A stretch of DNA of 6,144 nt from Clostridiales bacterium (GCA_020859725.1 JAJBVR010000125.1:1-6144), one strand, 5' to 3'. Shown: positions 1-6,144, counted from the first letter of the stretch. Numbers and translations are program-made. The notes: generated from the letters alone by a model not told the origin.

Positions 1-2645
1 CCTCTGATAACTAATTTAACTAATTCAGTTAAAATAATTATACTTAATGAAAGCAAAAACAATTTTATCCACATTGTCAATCCAAGCGGAACTGTTCCAA
101 AAAATGCTCCGCCGAATTGAATTATACAAATCTGAAGTATAAATGTGCACCATACTACTAAAAGCATAAGCTTGTTTTTAAAGAAGTTTTTGAAAATACT
201 TTCACTGTTAAGCTCGCGGCAGTTAAACGCGTTAAACAGCTGGAAAAGAACAAAAAGTGTAAACAAAACCGTATGCTGTTCTCCATCGGCAGCATTCAAA
301 AAGTTAAAAAGATATTGGCAAAGGAAAATTACAGACATATAAATGCCGGCAGCGGAAATTCGGCCGAACATGGCTTTTGATATAATACTTTCATTTCGCT
401 TTACCGGCAAGCGGTTCATAAGATTTGAATAATTTGGCTCCAATCCCAAAGTCAGCGCCGGAGGACCATCCATTATAATATTTATCCAAAGCAGTTCAAG
501 CGCGTTGAACGGCGCTTTCAGCCCAAGCAAAATAGATACGAATACGACTACAACCGAAGCTAAATTTACCGTTAGCTGAAAACTTATAAAGCGCTTAAAA
601 TTCTCATAGATATTTCGCCCCCATTCAACTGCCTTAACAATCGTTGCGAAAGAATCATCCAAAAGTACAATATCACTGGCTTCTTTTGAAACCTCGGTGC
701 CTGAAATTCCCATTGCGATTCCCACATCAGCGTTTTTCAGAGCAGGAGCATCATTTATACCGTCACCTGTTACGGCAACAACATTTCCCGATTGTTTTAG
801 AAGCTTTACAATTCTCATTTTAACAGTTGGCGTGCTGCGGGCAATAACTGAAATTTTCGGAAGTCTTTCAGACAATTCATCATCGCTCATATTTTCAATT
901 TCATTTGCCTCAACAGCCAAACCGCCGTTATCAAGCAAATGAAGCTCATTTGCGATTGAGGATGCCGTAACAATATTATCACCTGTTAAGATTTTTAATG
1001 AAATTCCCGCGTGTTTGCAGGATTTTACAGCGTCGTAAACATCCTTGCGCAAAGGATCTGATATTGCAACAAAGCCGTCAAACACCATATTACTTTCCAT
1101 TTCACAGTGATTTGACTCGTCCTTAAAATTTTTAATCTCAGGCAATTTTTTATGAGCAAAAGCAATTACCCTCATCGCCTTTTCTTCTGATTTTAAAATA
1201 TATTTTTCAATCTTATTTCTTTCCGATTCGTCAATACGGCACATTTTTAAAACATGTTCCGGACTTCCTTTAACATATGCAATAACATCTCCGTTAACCT
1301 TAGAAATCGTGGTCATATGCTTTAATTCAGATGAGAAAGGAAATGAACAAACAATATCGTGCTCATTTCGCTCGTCATGGTATGTTTTTCCGCTTATCCT
1401 GCGTGCTTCTGACTGCTCATAAAAATTAAGCATTGCACATTCCGTCGGATTCCCTATGAAATCGCCTGTTTCACTTATATCGGCGGTTGTATTAAGGCAA
1501 ATATTATGAATTAAATAATCAGATGACAATTCGCTTGTATTTTCAATGTATTTATTATTATAAAACGCACGAACAGTCATTTTATTTTCAGTAAGAGTGC
1601 CTGTTTTATCAGAGCAAATGACATTTATGCATCCGACTGTTTCAGACGCTATCATTTTTTTTACCAACGCGTTTTGTCTGGACAGCTTTATTATATTTAT
1701 TGAAAGCGAAACAGCCACAATGGTGGGTAGACCTTCAGGTACGGCGGCAACTATAAGAACAATGCTTGTTATAAAGGCGTCTAAAACCTCATCGAAAGCT
1801 AATCCGTTGTGAAGCGAAAAAGAGATTATCTGTGAAATAAATACAACGGCCGCCGCGATAACTCCGAGCACAGTAATAATTTTCCCCAAATGAGTAAGTT
1901 TTTCCTGTAAAGGAGTGCTTTCCTTTTTTACATTACCCAGTTCGCCGGCTATTTTTCCGAATTCCGTGTTGTCGCCTACAGATGTTACAAGCATTTTGCA
2001 GTTTCCAGATGTTATATATGTACCGCTGTAAAGCATGTTTTCACGCTCAGCAAGAGGTATATCGTCATCTATAAATATTGTGTTTGAATTCTTTTTCGCC
2101 GATATGCTTTCACCTGTCAAGGCTGATTCATCCACAGTTAAATCAATGCTGTCAATCAGTCTTCCGTCAGCCGGAACCTTATCCCCTGCCGAAAGCAAAA
2201 CAATATCTCCTGCCACTATTTCGGCTTGGTTAAGCATAATTATTTCATTATTGCGAATAGCTTTAACAATCGTATTTGAGCTTATATCCGATAATGCTTC
2301 AAATGCTTTAGCGCTTTTTCCTTCCATAACAACACTTATTATGACGGAAAGAGCAATAGCTGCGAAAACACCTATGCATTCAAGAAAATTAGATTCCCCA
2401 CCTGTCAGGCTTCTGAAAATATTAACTCCGAGTGCAATTAATCCCGCGGCAATAAGCATTATAATCATCGGTTCCGTTGCGGCGTCCCAAATCCGCTTTA
2501 AAAGTGATTCCGGCTTTTTTTTGGTAAAGGTATTTCGACCGAATTTAATTCGATTACTCTCGACGGAGGAGTCCGACAAACCTGAATTTACATCCGTTTC
2601 GAATTTTTTAATAAGGTTACTTTTTGATTCGGTAAATTCTTTCAT
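1..2645 (-). CDS. Cation-transporting P-type ATPase (type II, Ca2+/Mn2+ pump family), C-terminus cut by window edge
   Basis: This is a membrane pump that couples ATP hydrolysis to cation export. The frame is open for 881 codons from ATG 2643-2645 to the window edge. The last residues seen lie in the final transmembrane helix, so only a few are missing. Visible motifs: actuator TGES (177-180), helix-4 ion site PEGL (303-306), phosphorylation site DKTGT with D346, nucleotide-binding KGSPE (K459), TGD (554-556) and the hinge GDGIND (D628, D632). Helix 5 has QLTVN (N694) and helix 6 has NIIMDGPPAL (N722, D726). The set defines a type II Ca2+-ATPase. Helix 5 looks PMCA-like, while helix 6 resembles the MDGPPAQ motif of the Ca2+/Mn2+ SPCA/PMR1 pumps. 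Residue counts between motifs agree with no frameshift. A Shine-Dalgarno GAGGTG sits 6 nt before the ATG. The gene is monocistronic so far as visible, behind its own promoter and a manganese-type riboswitch. The family call is firm; Mn2+ rather than Ca2+ as the main substrate is inferred from that leader. Confidence 0.95.
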   Translation of the reverse strand, partial: MKEFTESKSNLIKKFETDVNSGLSDSSVESNRIKFGRNTFTKKKPESLLKRIWDAATEPMIIMLIAAGLIALGVNIFRSLTGGESNFLECIGVFAAIALSVIISVVMEGKSAKAFEALSDISSNTIVKAIRNNEIIMLNQAEIVAGDIVLLSAGDKVPADGRLIDSIDLTVDESALTGESISAKKNSNTIFIDDDIPLAERENMLYSGTYITSGNCKMLVTSVGDNTEFGKIAGELGNVKKESTPLQEKLTHLGKIITVLGVIAAAVVFISQIISFSLHNGLAFDEVLDAFITSIVLIVAAVPEGLPTIVAVSLSINIIKLSRQNALVKKMIASETVGCINVICSDKTGTLTENKMTVRAFYNNKYIENTSELSSDYLIHNICLNTTADISETGDFIGNPTECAMLNFYEQSEARRISGKTYHDERNEHDIVCSFPFSSELKHMTTISKVNGDVIAYVKGSPEHVLKMCRIDESERNKIEKYILKSEEKAMRVIAFAHKKLPEIKNFKDESNHCEMESNMVFDGFVAISDPLRKDVYDAVKSCKHAGISLKILTGDNIVTASSIANELHLLDNGGLAVEANEIENMSDDELSERLPKISVIARSTPTVKMRIVKLLKQSGNVVAVTGDGINDAPALKNADVGIAMGISGTEVSKEASDIVLLDDSFATIVKAVEWGRNIYENFKRFISFQLTVNLASVVVVFVSILLGLKAPFNALELLWINIIMDGPPALTLGLEPNYSNLMNRLPVKRNESIISKAMFGRISAAGIYMSVIFLCQYLFNFLNAADGEQHTVLFTLFVLFQLFNAFNCRELNSESIFKNFFKNKLMLLVVWCTFILQICIIQFGGAFFGTVPLGLTMWIKLFLLSLSIIILTELVKLVIR

Positions 2646-2674
2646 AATTAACACCTCATAATTTATTTAACAAC

Positions 2675-2729
2675 AAAAAAGACCCATGCAGCATTTAATC
2701 AAAAATAAAGATTAAACACTGCGTGAGTC
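2675..2729 (-). terminator. Intrinsic terminator serving as riboswitch expression platform
   Basis: On the minus strand the 5' arm (2710-2729) and 3' arm (2681-2700) form a 20-position stem with one C-A mismatch and three G-U wobbles. The loop is a 9-nt A/U-rich one (2701-2709), and six U residues follow (2675-2680). It lies inside the leader of the ATPase gene, about 30 nt before the start codon, so it does not end a gene but gates entry into one. Its 5' arm contains the CUCACGC segment (2721-2727), which is also the 3' strand of aptamer helix P1. The two structures therefore exclude each other: ligand-stabilised P1 should prevent the terminator and allow expression. Confidence 0.9.
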
Positions 2730-2811
2730 TCGTTTTTTAAGATAAGCCAGACCGAGAACGGCCAGTATGTTGACTTATCACATATAAATTATGCAAACTA
2801 CTCCCTCAAGC
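2721..2811 (-). promoter_or_regulatory. yybP-ykoY family manganese riboswitch aptamer
   Basis: The minus-strand RNA has the hallmark 5' segment GAGGGAGUAG (starting near 2807), an internal GUCAACAUAC element and the 3' segment ACGAGAC, all typical of the yybP-ykoY family. Helix P1 pairs GCUUGAG (2811-2805) with CUCACGC (2727-2721) with one U-C mismatch. Further pairings include GCAUA with UAUGU and GAUAAG with CUUAUC, the latter enclosing a small GCCG/CGGU hairpin. This family is known to bind Mn2+ and often precedes Mn exporters and P-type ATPases, which matches the gene downstream. The overlap of P1 with the terminator stem points to transcriptional ON control by manganese. Assignment rests on motif recognition by eye, not on a covariance-model score. 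Confidence 0.88.
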
Positions 2812-2832
2812 GGGCTTTTAAATTGTTTTGAA

Positions 2833-2861
2833 ATTATAGCACAGTTTTAATTAATTGTCAA
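2833..2861 (-). promoter_or_regulatory. Sigma-A-type promoter of the riboswitch/ATPase transcript
   Basis: On the minus strand there is a perfect -35 TTGACA (2856-2861), a 17-nt spacer and a perfect -10 TATAAT (2833-2838). The -10 is preceded by TGC, giving an extended -10 as well. Transcription should begin near 2826, about 15 nt before the first helix of the aptamer, leaving a leader of about 180 nt. Both hexamers match consensus exactly, so the promoter is expected to be strong, with output limited by the downstream riboswitch terminator. Confidence 0.9.
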
Positions 2862-2870
2862 CAATAAATT
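2849..2870. promoter_or_regulatory. Inverted repeat over the -35 box, possible operator
   Basis: A 22-bp dyad has 10-bp arms (AATTTATTGT and ACAATTAATT) with one mismatch around a central 2 bp. It covers the whole -35 element of the ATPase promoter. The position would suit a repressor site. The arms are very AT-rich in an AT-rich region, and I do not recognise a specific regulator's consensus in them, so this may be chance. Confidence 0.3.
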
Positions 2871-2888
2871 AATGTTACGCCGTTAAAA

Positions 2889-3496
2889 TTAATTTTGAAT
2901 TTTCGATTTGATTTTTTCATAAATTTCAACTATTTTAAATCTTATTTCATATTTATTATCCGAGGCTACAAGTTCTAATTCATCATCATTTAAAACGTTG
3001 TTTAATTCACTTTCGGAAACAGACGGCAGGCATATTGCCGGAAACATAACACACCACCAATTATGCCCCTCAGCTTTTCCTATCTCAATTTTAAGGGCAT
3101 TATACATACCGCTTGGAAGAGTTATTTCATCGTATTCTCTTGTATTAAAATATTCCCTGTCAACATAAGCGTTAACGGAATAATCGCAGCCGTTTTTCCT
3201 TAAGCAGCTTTCGGCTGTTTCTTTAAAAAAATCAATTTTACTTTCACATAAATTTATCATTTCCTCAAGTGAAGAACAGTTTTTAAACATTGCGTTGCTT
3301 TCGTTTAATACAGCGTCACGCACCTTAAGTTTTAAATTCTGATCCTCCTGAGAATCAGAATTTGCAAGAATATGAAGTCTGAACACTTCCCGGGATAATT
3401 TTCGCTTGTTTGTATAAAAGGAACAATATATGCAAATATCAAAAGCAAACACACAAAAACCGGAACAAATATCTTTATAGATTTATAATTATTCAT
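2889..3496 (-). CDS. spoIIR: Stage II sporulation protein R (SpoIIR), with apparent frameshift near the N-terminus
   Basis: SpoIIR is made in the forespore and secreted towards the mother cell, where it triggers SpoIIGA to process pro-sigma-E. The conserved body is plain: a REVFRLHILANSDS segment with a following LKLKVRDAVL, and EGHNWWCVMFP near the C-terminus. The frame carrying this body opens only at a GTG (3450-3452) with no ribosome site and no membrane anchor. The expected N-terminus lies in the next frame: ATG at 3494-3496, then about 32 residues with a basic start (MNNYKSIK) and a hydrophobic helix at roughly residues 9-28. The frames would join as Q-T-S-E-K-L-S-R-E-V if one A were added to the AAAA run at 3399-3402. 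Restored, the protein is about 202 residues, near the usual family length. I therefore place the ancestral start at 3496. The break may be a real mutation, which would be expected to block sporulation, or a homopolymer error in the assembly. A weak GAAAGGCAGG ribosome site precedes the ATG. Family identity is firm; functional status is uncertain. Confidence 0.88.
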
Positions 3497-3498
3497 AT

Positions 3499-3537
3499 AA
3501 AAAACCTGCCTTTCAAATAAAAGTGTTGGCAGGTTTT
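3499..3537 (-). terminator. Intrinsic terminator after ispE, directly abutting spoIIR
   Basis: On the minus strand AAAACCUGCC (3537-3528) pairs perfectly with GGCAGGUUUU (3510-3501) across a 17-nt loop. An unbroken U6 spans 3504-3499 and is partly shared with the stem. It begins 7 nt after the ispE stop codon and ends two bases before the spoIIR ATG. The 3' arm also holds the AGG of the likely spoIIR ribosome site, so the hairpin would both stop read-through from ispE and hide that site in any long transcript. Confidence 0.8.
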
Positions 3538-3550
3538 AATTTGCTTATTC
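3521..3550 (-). promoter_or_regulatory. Candidate sigma-F promoter for spoIIR (weak match)
   Basis: On the minus strand GAATA (3546-3550) at the very end of ispE is followed after 15 nt by GCCAACACTT (3521-3530). This partly matches the forespore sigma-F pattern (G-A/T-ATA, about 15 nt, GGnnAnAnT), missing the second G and the final purine. In Bacillus spoIIR is transcribed by sigma-F. A start about 7 nt downstream, near 3514, would fall in the loop of the adjacent hairpin and give a short leader containing GAAAGG. The match is suggestive only. Confidence 0.28.
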
Positions 3551-4426
3551 AATTATTTCTATTATTTTGCATCCTTGCTTAACCGGTTTGCACACGGCAA
3601 TGTCAGCCGCTAAATCTTTTAATTCTTTTGATGCAGAAACAGCGTCGTCCTTTTTTTCAAAAATTCCGAATACCGTTGGGCCGCTTCCGCTCATACAAAC
3701 ACCGCGCGCGTTATTCTTTTTCAAAATTTCCTTAATCTCTATTTTCCCGGGAATTTCTTCAAACTGCTCGAAAACATTTTCCATTTTTGAACAAATTTCA
3801 TCTATGTTTCTGCTTTGCACAGCACACAGCATTCCGAATTTATCGGGAGTATGATTTTTACCGTATTTATCAAACTGGCTGTAAGCAAAAGCTGTGCTCA
3901 CACCAAAATCCGGCTTGGCTAATACAATAAAGCAATTAGGAAGCTGTTTAACTTTGCTTAACACATCGCCTTTCCCTTGAGCAAGAAGAGTGCCTCCCGT
4001 CAGGCAAAAAGGCACGTCAGCGCCTATTTGAGCTCCCAATTTGCACAATTCCTTTTCCGAAAGACGTGTGTTAAAGATTTTATCAAGCGCTGTTATTACC
4101 GCCGCTCCGTCGGCGCTTCCGCCGGCAAGACCGGCGGCATGAGGTATTCGTTTTTCAAGATTTATTTCCACACCGCAGTCAACTATGCCCTGACTTTTGA
4201 AAAAAGCGTATGCGGCTTTCCAAGCGATATTTTCGGAATCTAAAGGTATATCGGTTAAATTGCTTGTGATGGAAATTGTTTTTGAATCGCTTTGCGAAAC
4301 TGTAACAACATCATAAACATCAACACTTTGCATAATCATAAACAAATCATGATAGCCGTCCGTCCTTTTATTTATAATATCAAGCATTAAATTAATTTTT
4401 GCGTACGCGTTAACCTTAACCTTCAT
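3545..4426 (-). CDS. ispE: 4-diphosphocytidyl-2-C-methyl-D-erythritol kinase
   Basis: IspE is a cytosolic GHMP-family kinase that uses ATP to phosphorylate the 2-hydroxyl of 4-diphosphocytidyl-2-C-methyl-D-erythritol, the fourth step of the MEP route to isopentenyl diphosphate. At 293 residues it has normal family length. The N-terminus has the substrate/catalytic motif AYAKINL with K10, followed by the typical RTDGYHDL. The ATP-binding glycine-rich loop is PHAAGLAGGSADGAA (95-109). The catalytic aspartate is D137 in GADVPF. The C-terminal GHMP motif is MSGSGPT (245-251). All key residues are present. The ATG is preceded by AAAGGA at good spacing. It lies 50 bp after the aminotransferase gene with no strong terminator between, so co-transcription is likely, and a hairpin terminator follows it. 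Genes of this pathway have no functional link to spoIIR; the adjacency looks positional. Confidence 0.97.
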   Translation of the reverse strand: MKVKVNAYAKINLMLDIINKRTDGYHDLFMIMQSVDVYDVVTVSQSDSKTISITSNLTDIPLDSENIAWKAAYAFFKSQGIVDCGVEINLEKRIPHAAGLAGGSADGAAVITALDKIFNTRLSEKELCKLGAQIGADVPFCLTGGTLLAQGKGDVLSKVKQLPNCFIVLAKPDFGVSTAFAYSQFDKYGKNHTPDKFGMLCAVQSRNIDEICSKMENVFEQFEEIPGKIEIKEILKKNNARGVCMSGSGPTVFGIFEKKDDAVSASKELKDLAADIAVCKPVKQGCKIIEIIE

Positions 4427-4476
4427 ATTTTTCCTTTCCCATACTGAGTAAACTGCTCAAATTAACGAAAACAGAT

Positions 4477-5655
4477 TCAGCAAAAGTTTATTTGATTAAT
4501 AAATTCTTCAATTCTGTCTATAGCCTTTTTCAGGTTATCTATTGAGTAGCAATACGAAACCCTAATGTATCCCTCTCCGCATTCTCCGAATGCGTTTCCA
4601 GGAACTACGGCAACTTTTTTTGAGTAAATAAGTTTTTCACAAAATTCTTCACTTGAAAGGCCTGTAGATTTAATGCAGGGAAATACGTAAAAAGCCCCTT
4701 CAGGTTCAAAGCATTTCAAACCTATTTCATTAAAGCGCTTAACCACATATTTTCTGCGCATATCATAATCGTCTCTCATTTTAGCAATATCGTTATCACC
4801 GAATTTAAGGGCGTCAATAGCGGCATACTGGGAATTTGTGGGGGCGCTCATTATTGCAAACTGATGCAATTTTGTCATTTGCTCGATAATAGGAGCCGGG
4901 GCAAGTGCATATCCCAGTCTCCATCCTGTCATTGAATAAGTTTTTGAAAATCCGTTTATCACAACTGTTCTTTCTTTCATTCCGGGAAGTGATGCTATTG
5001 TGCAGTGAGGAGTACCTCCGTATGTAAGTTCACTGTATATTTCATCGGAAAGCACAATTAGATTATGTTTAATAATTGTTTTTGAAATTGCCTCAAGTTC
5101 TGATTTTCTCATTACCGCTCCTGTGGGATTGTTCGGAAAAGGTAAAATAATCATTTTGGTATTTTCATTAACCGCGTTTTCAATTTCCTGAGGAGTAATT
5201 TTAAAATTATTTTCTTCTTTAGCGCTTATTACCGTTACATTTCCCCCGCATGTTTCTATTATAGGCTTATAGCAAACAAAACTCGGCTCAACAACCAGCA
5301 CATCATCTCCGTGGGAAATAAGTGTTCTGACAGCCATATCAATTCCTTCGGAGCCGCCCACAGTAACAAGAATTTCATTTTTCGGATTATAAGTAATTTT
5401 ATATTTTCTCTCGTAAAAAGCCGAAATTTCTTCTCTCAGCGAAATCATTCCGGCATTTGCGGTATATCTTGTTGCACCTTTATCCAAATAATCAATAGCT
5501 GTTTCTCTGATATGCCACGGAGTTAAAAAGTCAGGCTCCCCTACTCCCAAAGAAATAACATTTTCCATTTCTTCCGCAATAGAAAAAAATTTTCTTATTC
5601 CGCTTGGTTTAACATTTTTAATACTTTTATTAATTAATTTATTATAGTATATCAA
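4477..5655 (-). CDS. Class I/II pyridoxal-phosphate aminotransferase (AlaT/YugH-like)
   Basis: This is a cytosolic fold-type I aminotransferase of the aspartate aminotransferase superfamily, moving amino groups between amino acids and 2-oxo acids. At 392 residues it is full length. Visible features: the N-terminal SGIRKFF and LGVGEPDF substrate-side segments (18-43), PNNPTG with cofactor-contacting N176, SDEIY with D204 and Y207, the Schiff-base lysine K238 in NGFSKTYSMTGWRLGY, and R365 in YIRVSY, expected to bind the substrate carboxylate. The sequence style, and the Lrp-type regulator immediately upstream, recall Bacillus YugH/AlaT, an alanine transaminase; aspartate or an aromatic amino acid remain possible substrates. 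The start is TTG (5653-5655), overlapping the regulator's TGA stop as TTGA. A strong AGGGGG (5667-5672) lies 11 nt upstream, and no ATG occurs before residue 30, which is inside the conserved domain. Translational coupling to the regulator is likely. Confidence 0.93.
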   Translation of the reverse strand: MIYYNKLINKSIKNVKPSGIRKFFSIAEEMENVISLGVGEPDFLTPWHIRETAIDYLDKGATRYTANAGMISLREEISAFYERKYKITYNPKNEILVTVGGSEGIDMAVRTLISHGDDVLVVEPSFVCYKPIIETCGGNVTVISAKEENNFKITPQEIENAVNENTKMIILPFPNNPTGAVMRKSELEAISKTIIKHNLIVLSDEIYSELTYGGTPHCTIASLPGMKERTVVINGFSKTYSMTGWRLGYALAPAPIIEQMTKLHQFAIMSAPTNSQYAAIDALKFGDNDIAKMRDDYDMRRKYVVKRFNEIGLKCFEPEGAFYVFPCIKSTGLSSEEFCEKLIYSKKVAVVPGNAFGECGEGYIRVSYCYSIDNLKKAIDRIEEFINQINFC

Positions 5656-6134
5656 AGGGAAATAGTCCCCCTGTCATCTACAAAATTTTCAGAAAAAATA
5701 GCGCCTTTTTCTTTGAATTTCTTTAAAATGAAATGTGTGGCGGTTGAAACAACGCCTTCAAGTGGTGACAAACGATTGGCAACAAACATAGCCACCTCGT
5801 GAAATGATTTGTCCGTAACCATAACCGTTAAATCAAAAGTACCGCTCATAAGATAAACCGCTTCCACTTCTTCAAGTTTTGCAATTCTTTCCGCCACATC
5901 ATCAAAGCCGTGCTCGTATTTCGGCTGTATTTTAAGTTCGATAAGCGCGGTAACTGTTTCGGAATTTGTTTTTTCATTGTCAATAATTGCTTTATAGCCT
6001 TTAATTATTCCCGAGTCTTCATAAAACTTTATTTCTTTTTCAACATCACTTTCACTCATTCCGAGCATAACCGCTAGATCGGAACTTGAAAGCCTTGCAT
6101 TGTTTTCAAGTAAATTTAAAAGCTTATCATTCAT
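5652..6134 (-). CDS. Lrp/AsnC family transcriptional regulator
   Basis: This is a DNA-binding regulator of the feast/famine family, usually controlling amino-acid metabolism in response to an amino-acid ligand. Its 160 residues match the family length. Residues 1-50 form a winged helix-turn-helix (LSSSDLAVMLGMSESDVEKEI, then a wing at GIIKGYKAIID). Residues about 60-140 form the RAM ligand-binding and oligomerisation domain, with the characteristic segment AVYLMSGTFDLTVMV (G98, D101). The C-terminal tail (KFKEKGAIFSENFVDDRG) is somewhat extended. It overlaps the aminotransferase start by 4 bp, so the two are surely co-transcribed, and the aminotransferase is the obvious candidate target. This matches the alaR-alaT layout in Bacillus, where the regulator is of the same family. 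The ATG lies 10 bp from the window edge, so its promoter and operator are not visible and no clear ribosome site can be judged. Confidence 0.93.
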   Translation of the reverse strand: MNDKLLNLLENNARLSSSDLAVMLGMSESDVEKEIKFYEDSGIIKGYKAIIDNEKTNSETVTALIELKIQPKYEHGFDDVAERIAKLEEVEAVYLMSGTFDLTVMVTDKSFHEVAMFVANRLSPLEGVVSTATHFILKKFKEKGAIFSENFVDDRGTISL

Positions 6135-6144
6135 AAAATTTTTC

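Noticed and set aside
697..1812. Short plus-strand open frames (697-942 and 1597-1812)
   Set aside because: Both are antisense to the ATPase coding sequence, where GDGIND and DKTGT are encoded on the minus strand. They show no independent coding signal.
2515..2522. Run of eight A (minus strand) early in the ATPase gene as a slippage site
   Set aside because: The frame is continuous through it (Thr-Lys-Lys-Lys-Pro), and no alternative product or stimulatory structure is evident.
2035..2661. 208-codon open frame on the plus strand
   Set aside because: It lies antisense to the N-terminal part of the ATPase gene, has a low-complexity Ser/Ile-rich composition and no recognisable domain. The minus-strand frame carries the family motifs throughout.
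4100..4140. GC-rich inverted repeat (GCCGGC/GCCGGC) inside ispE
   Set aside because: It arises from Gly/Ala codons of the conserved ATP-binding loop and needs no further explanation.
3567..4243. Plus-strand open frames opposite ispE
   Set aside because: They are shadows of a complete, motif-rich ispE, with no domain or convincing start context.
4445..4459. Small inverted repeat TGAG/CTCA between the aminotransferase gene and ispE
   Set aside because: It has only a 4-bp stem with a 7-nt loop and no U-tract, too weak to call a terminator.
5641..5646. TATAAT within the start of the aminotransferase gene
   Set aside because: There is no acceptable -35 hexamer at 16-18 bp. The gene overlaps its upstream partner, so a separate promoter there is not supported, and such hexamers are frequent in AT-rich DNA.

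Overview
The window is AT-rich and comes from an endospore-forming low-GC Gram-positive bacterium, most likely a member of the Clostridia. The evidence is a spoIIR gene, a MEP-pathway ispE, Firmicutes-type Shine-Dalgarno sites and U-tract terminators. All five protein genes lie on the minus strand, so the window reads right to left. The longer plus-strand open frames are antisense shadows of these genes.

Right to left: a Lrp/AsnC-family regulator (5652-6134) overlaps by 4 bp a class I/II PLP aminotransferase (4477-5655) that starts at TTG. This pair resembles the alaR-alaT arrangement of Bacillus. After 50 bp comes ispE (3545-4426), with no convincing terminator between, so all three genes may share a transcript. 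A 10-bp hairpin with a U6 tract (3499-3537) closes ispE and ends two bases before the ATG of spoIIR. The spoIIR gene (2889-3496) encodes the forespore signal that triggers sigma-E activation. Its membrane-anchor N-terminus and its conserved body are in different frames, as if one A were missing from an A-run near 3399-3402.

The left half holds an independent metal-homeostasis unit. A near-consensus extended -10 sigma-A-type promoter (TTGACA, 17 bp, TATAAT) drives a leader of about 180 nt. The leader has the hallmarks of a yybP-ykoY manganese riboswitch, followed by a strong intrinsic terminator whose 5' arm contains the 3' strand of aptamer helix P1. This architecture fits a transcriptional ON switch for the downstream P-type ATPase (1-2645, cut by the window edge only a few residues from its expected end). 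The pump has a complete type II Ca2+-ATPase motif set and a transmembrane-6 motif like that of Ca2+/Mn2+ SPCA pumps. Manganese export, perhaps shared with calcium, is therefore the best prediction.

I found no undescribed multi-gene system. The most informative signals are regulatory: the riboswitch/terminator pair on the pump, the hairpin that any long spoIIR transcript must pass together with a possible sigma-F promoter that would skip its 5' arm, and the apparent spoIIR frameshift. There are no tRNA or rRNA genes, insertion sequences or CRISPR arrays. The only gene-free stretch of note (2646-2888, about 240 bp) is largely accounted for by the promoter, riboswitch and terminator.
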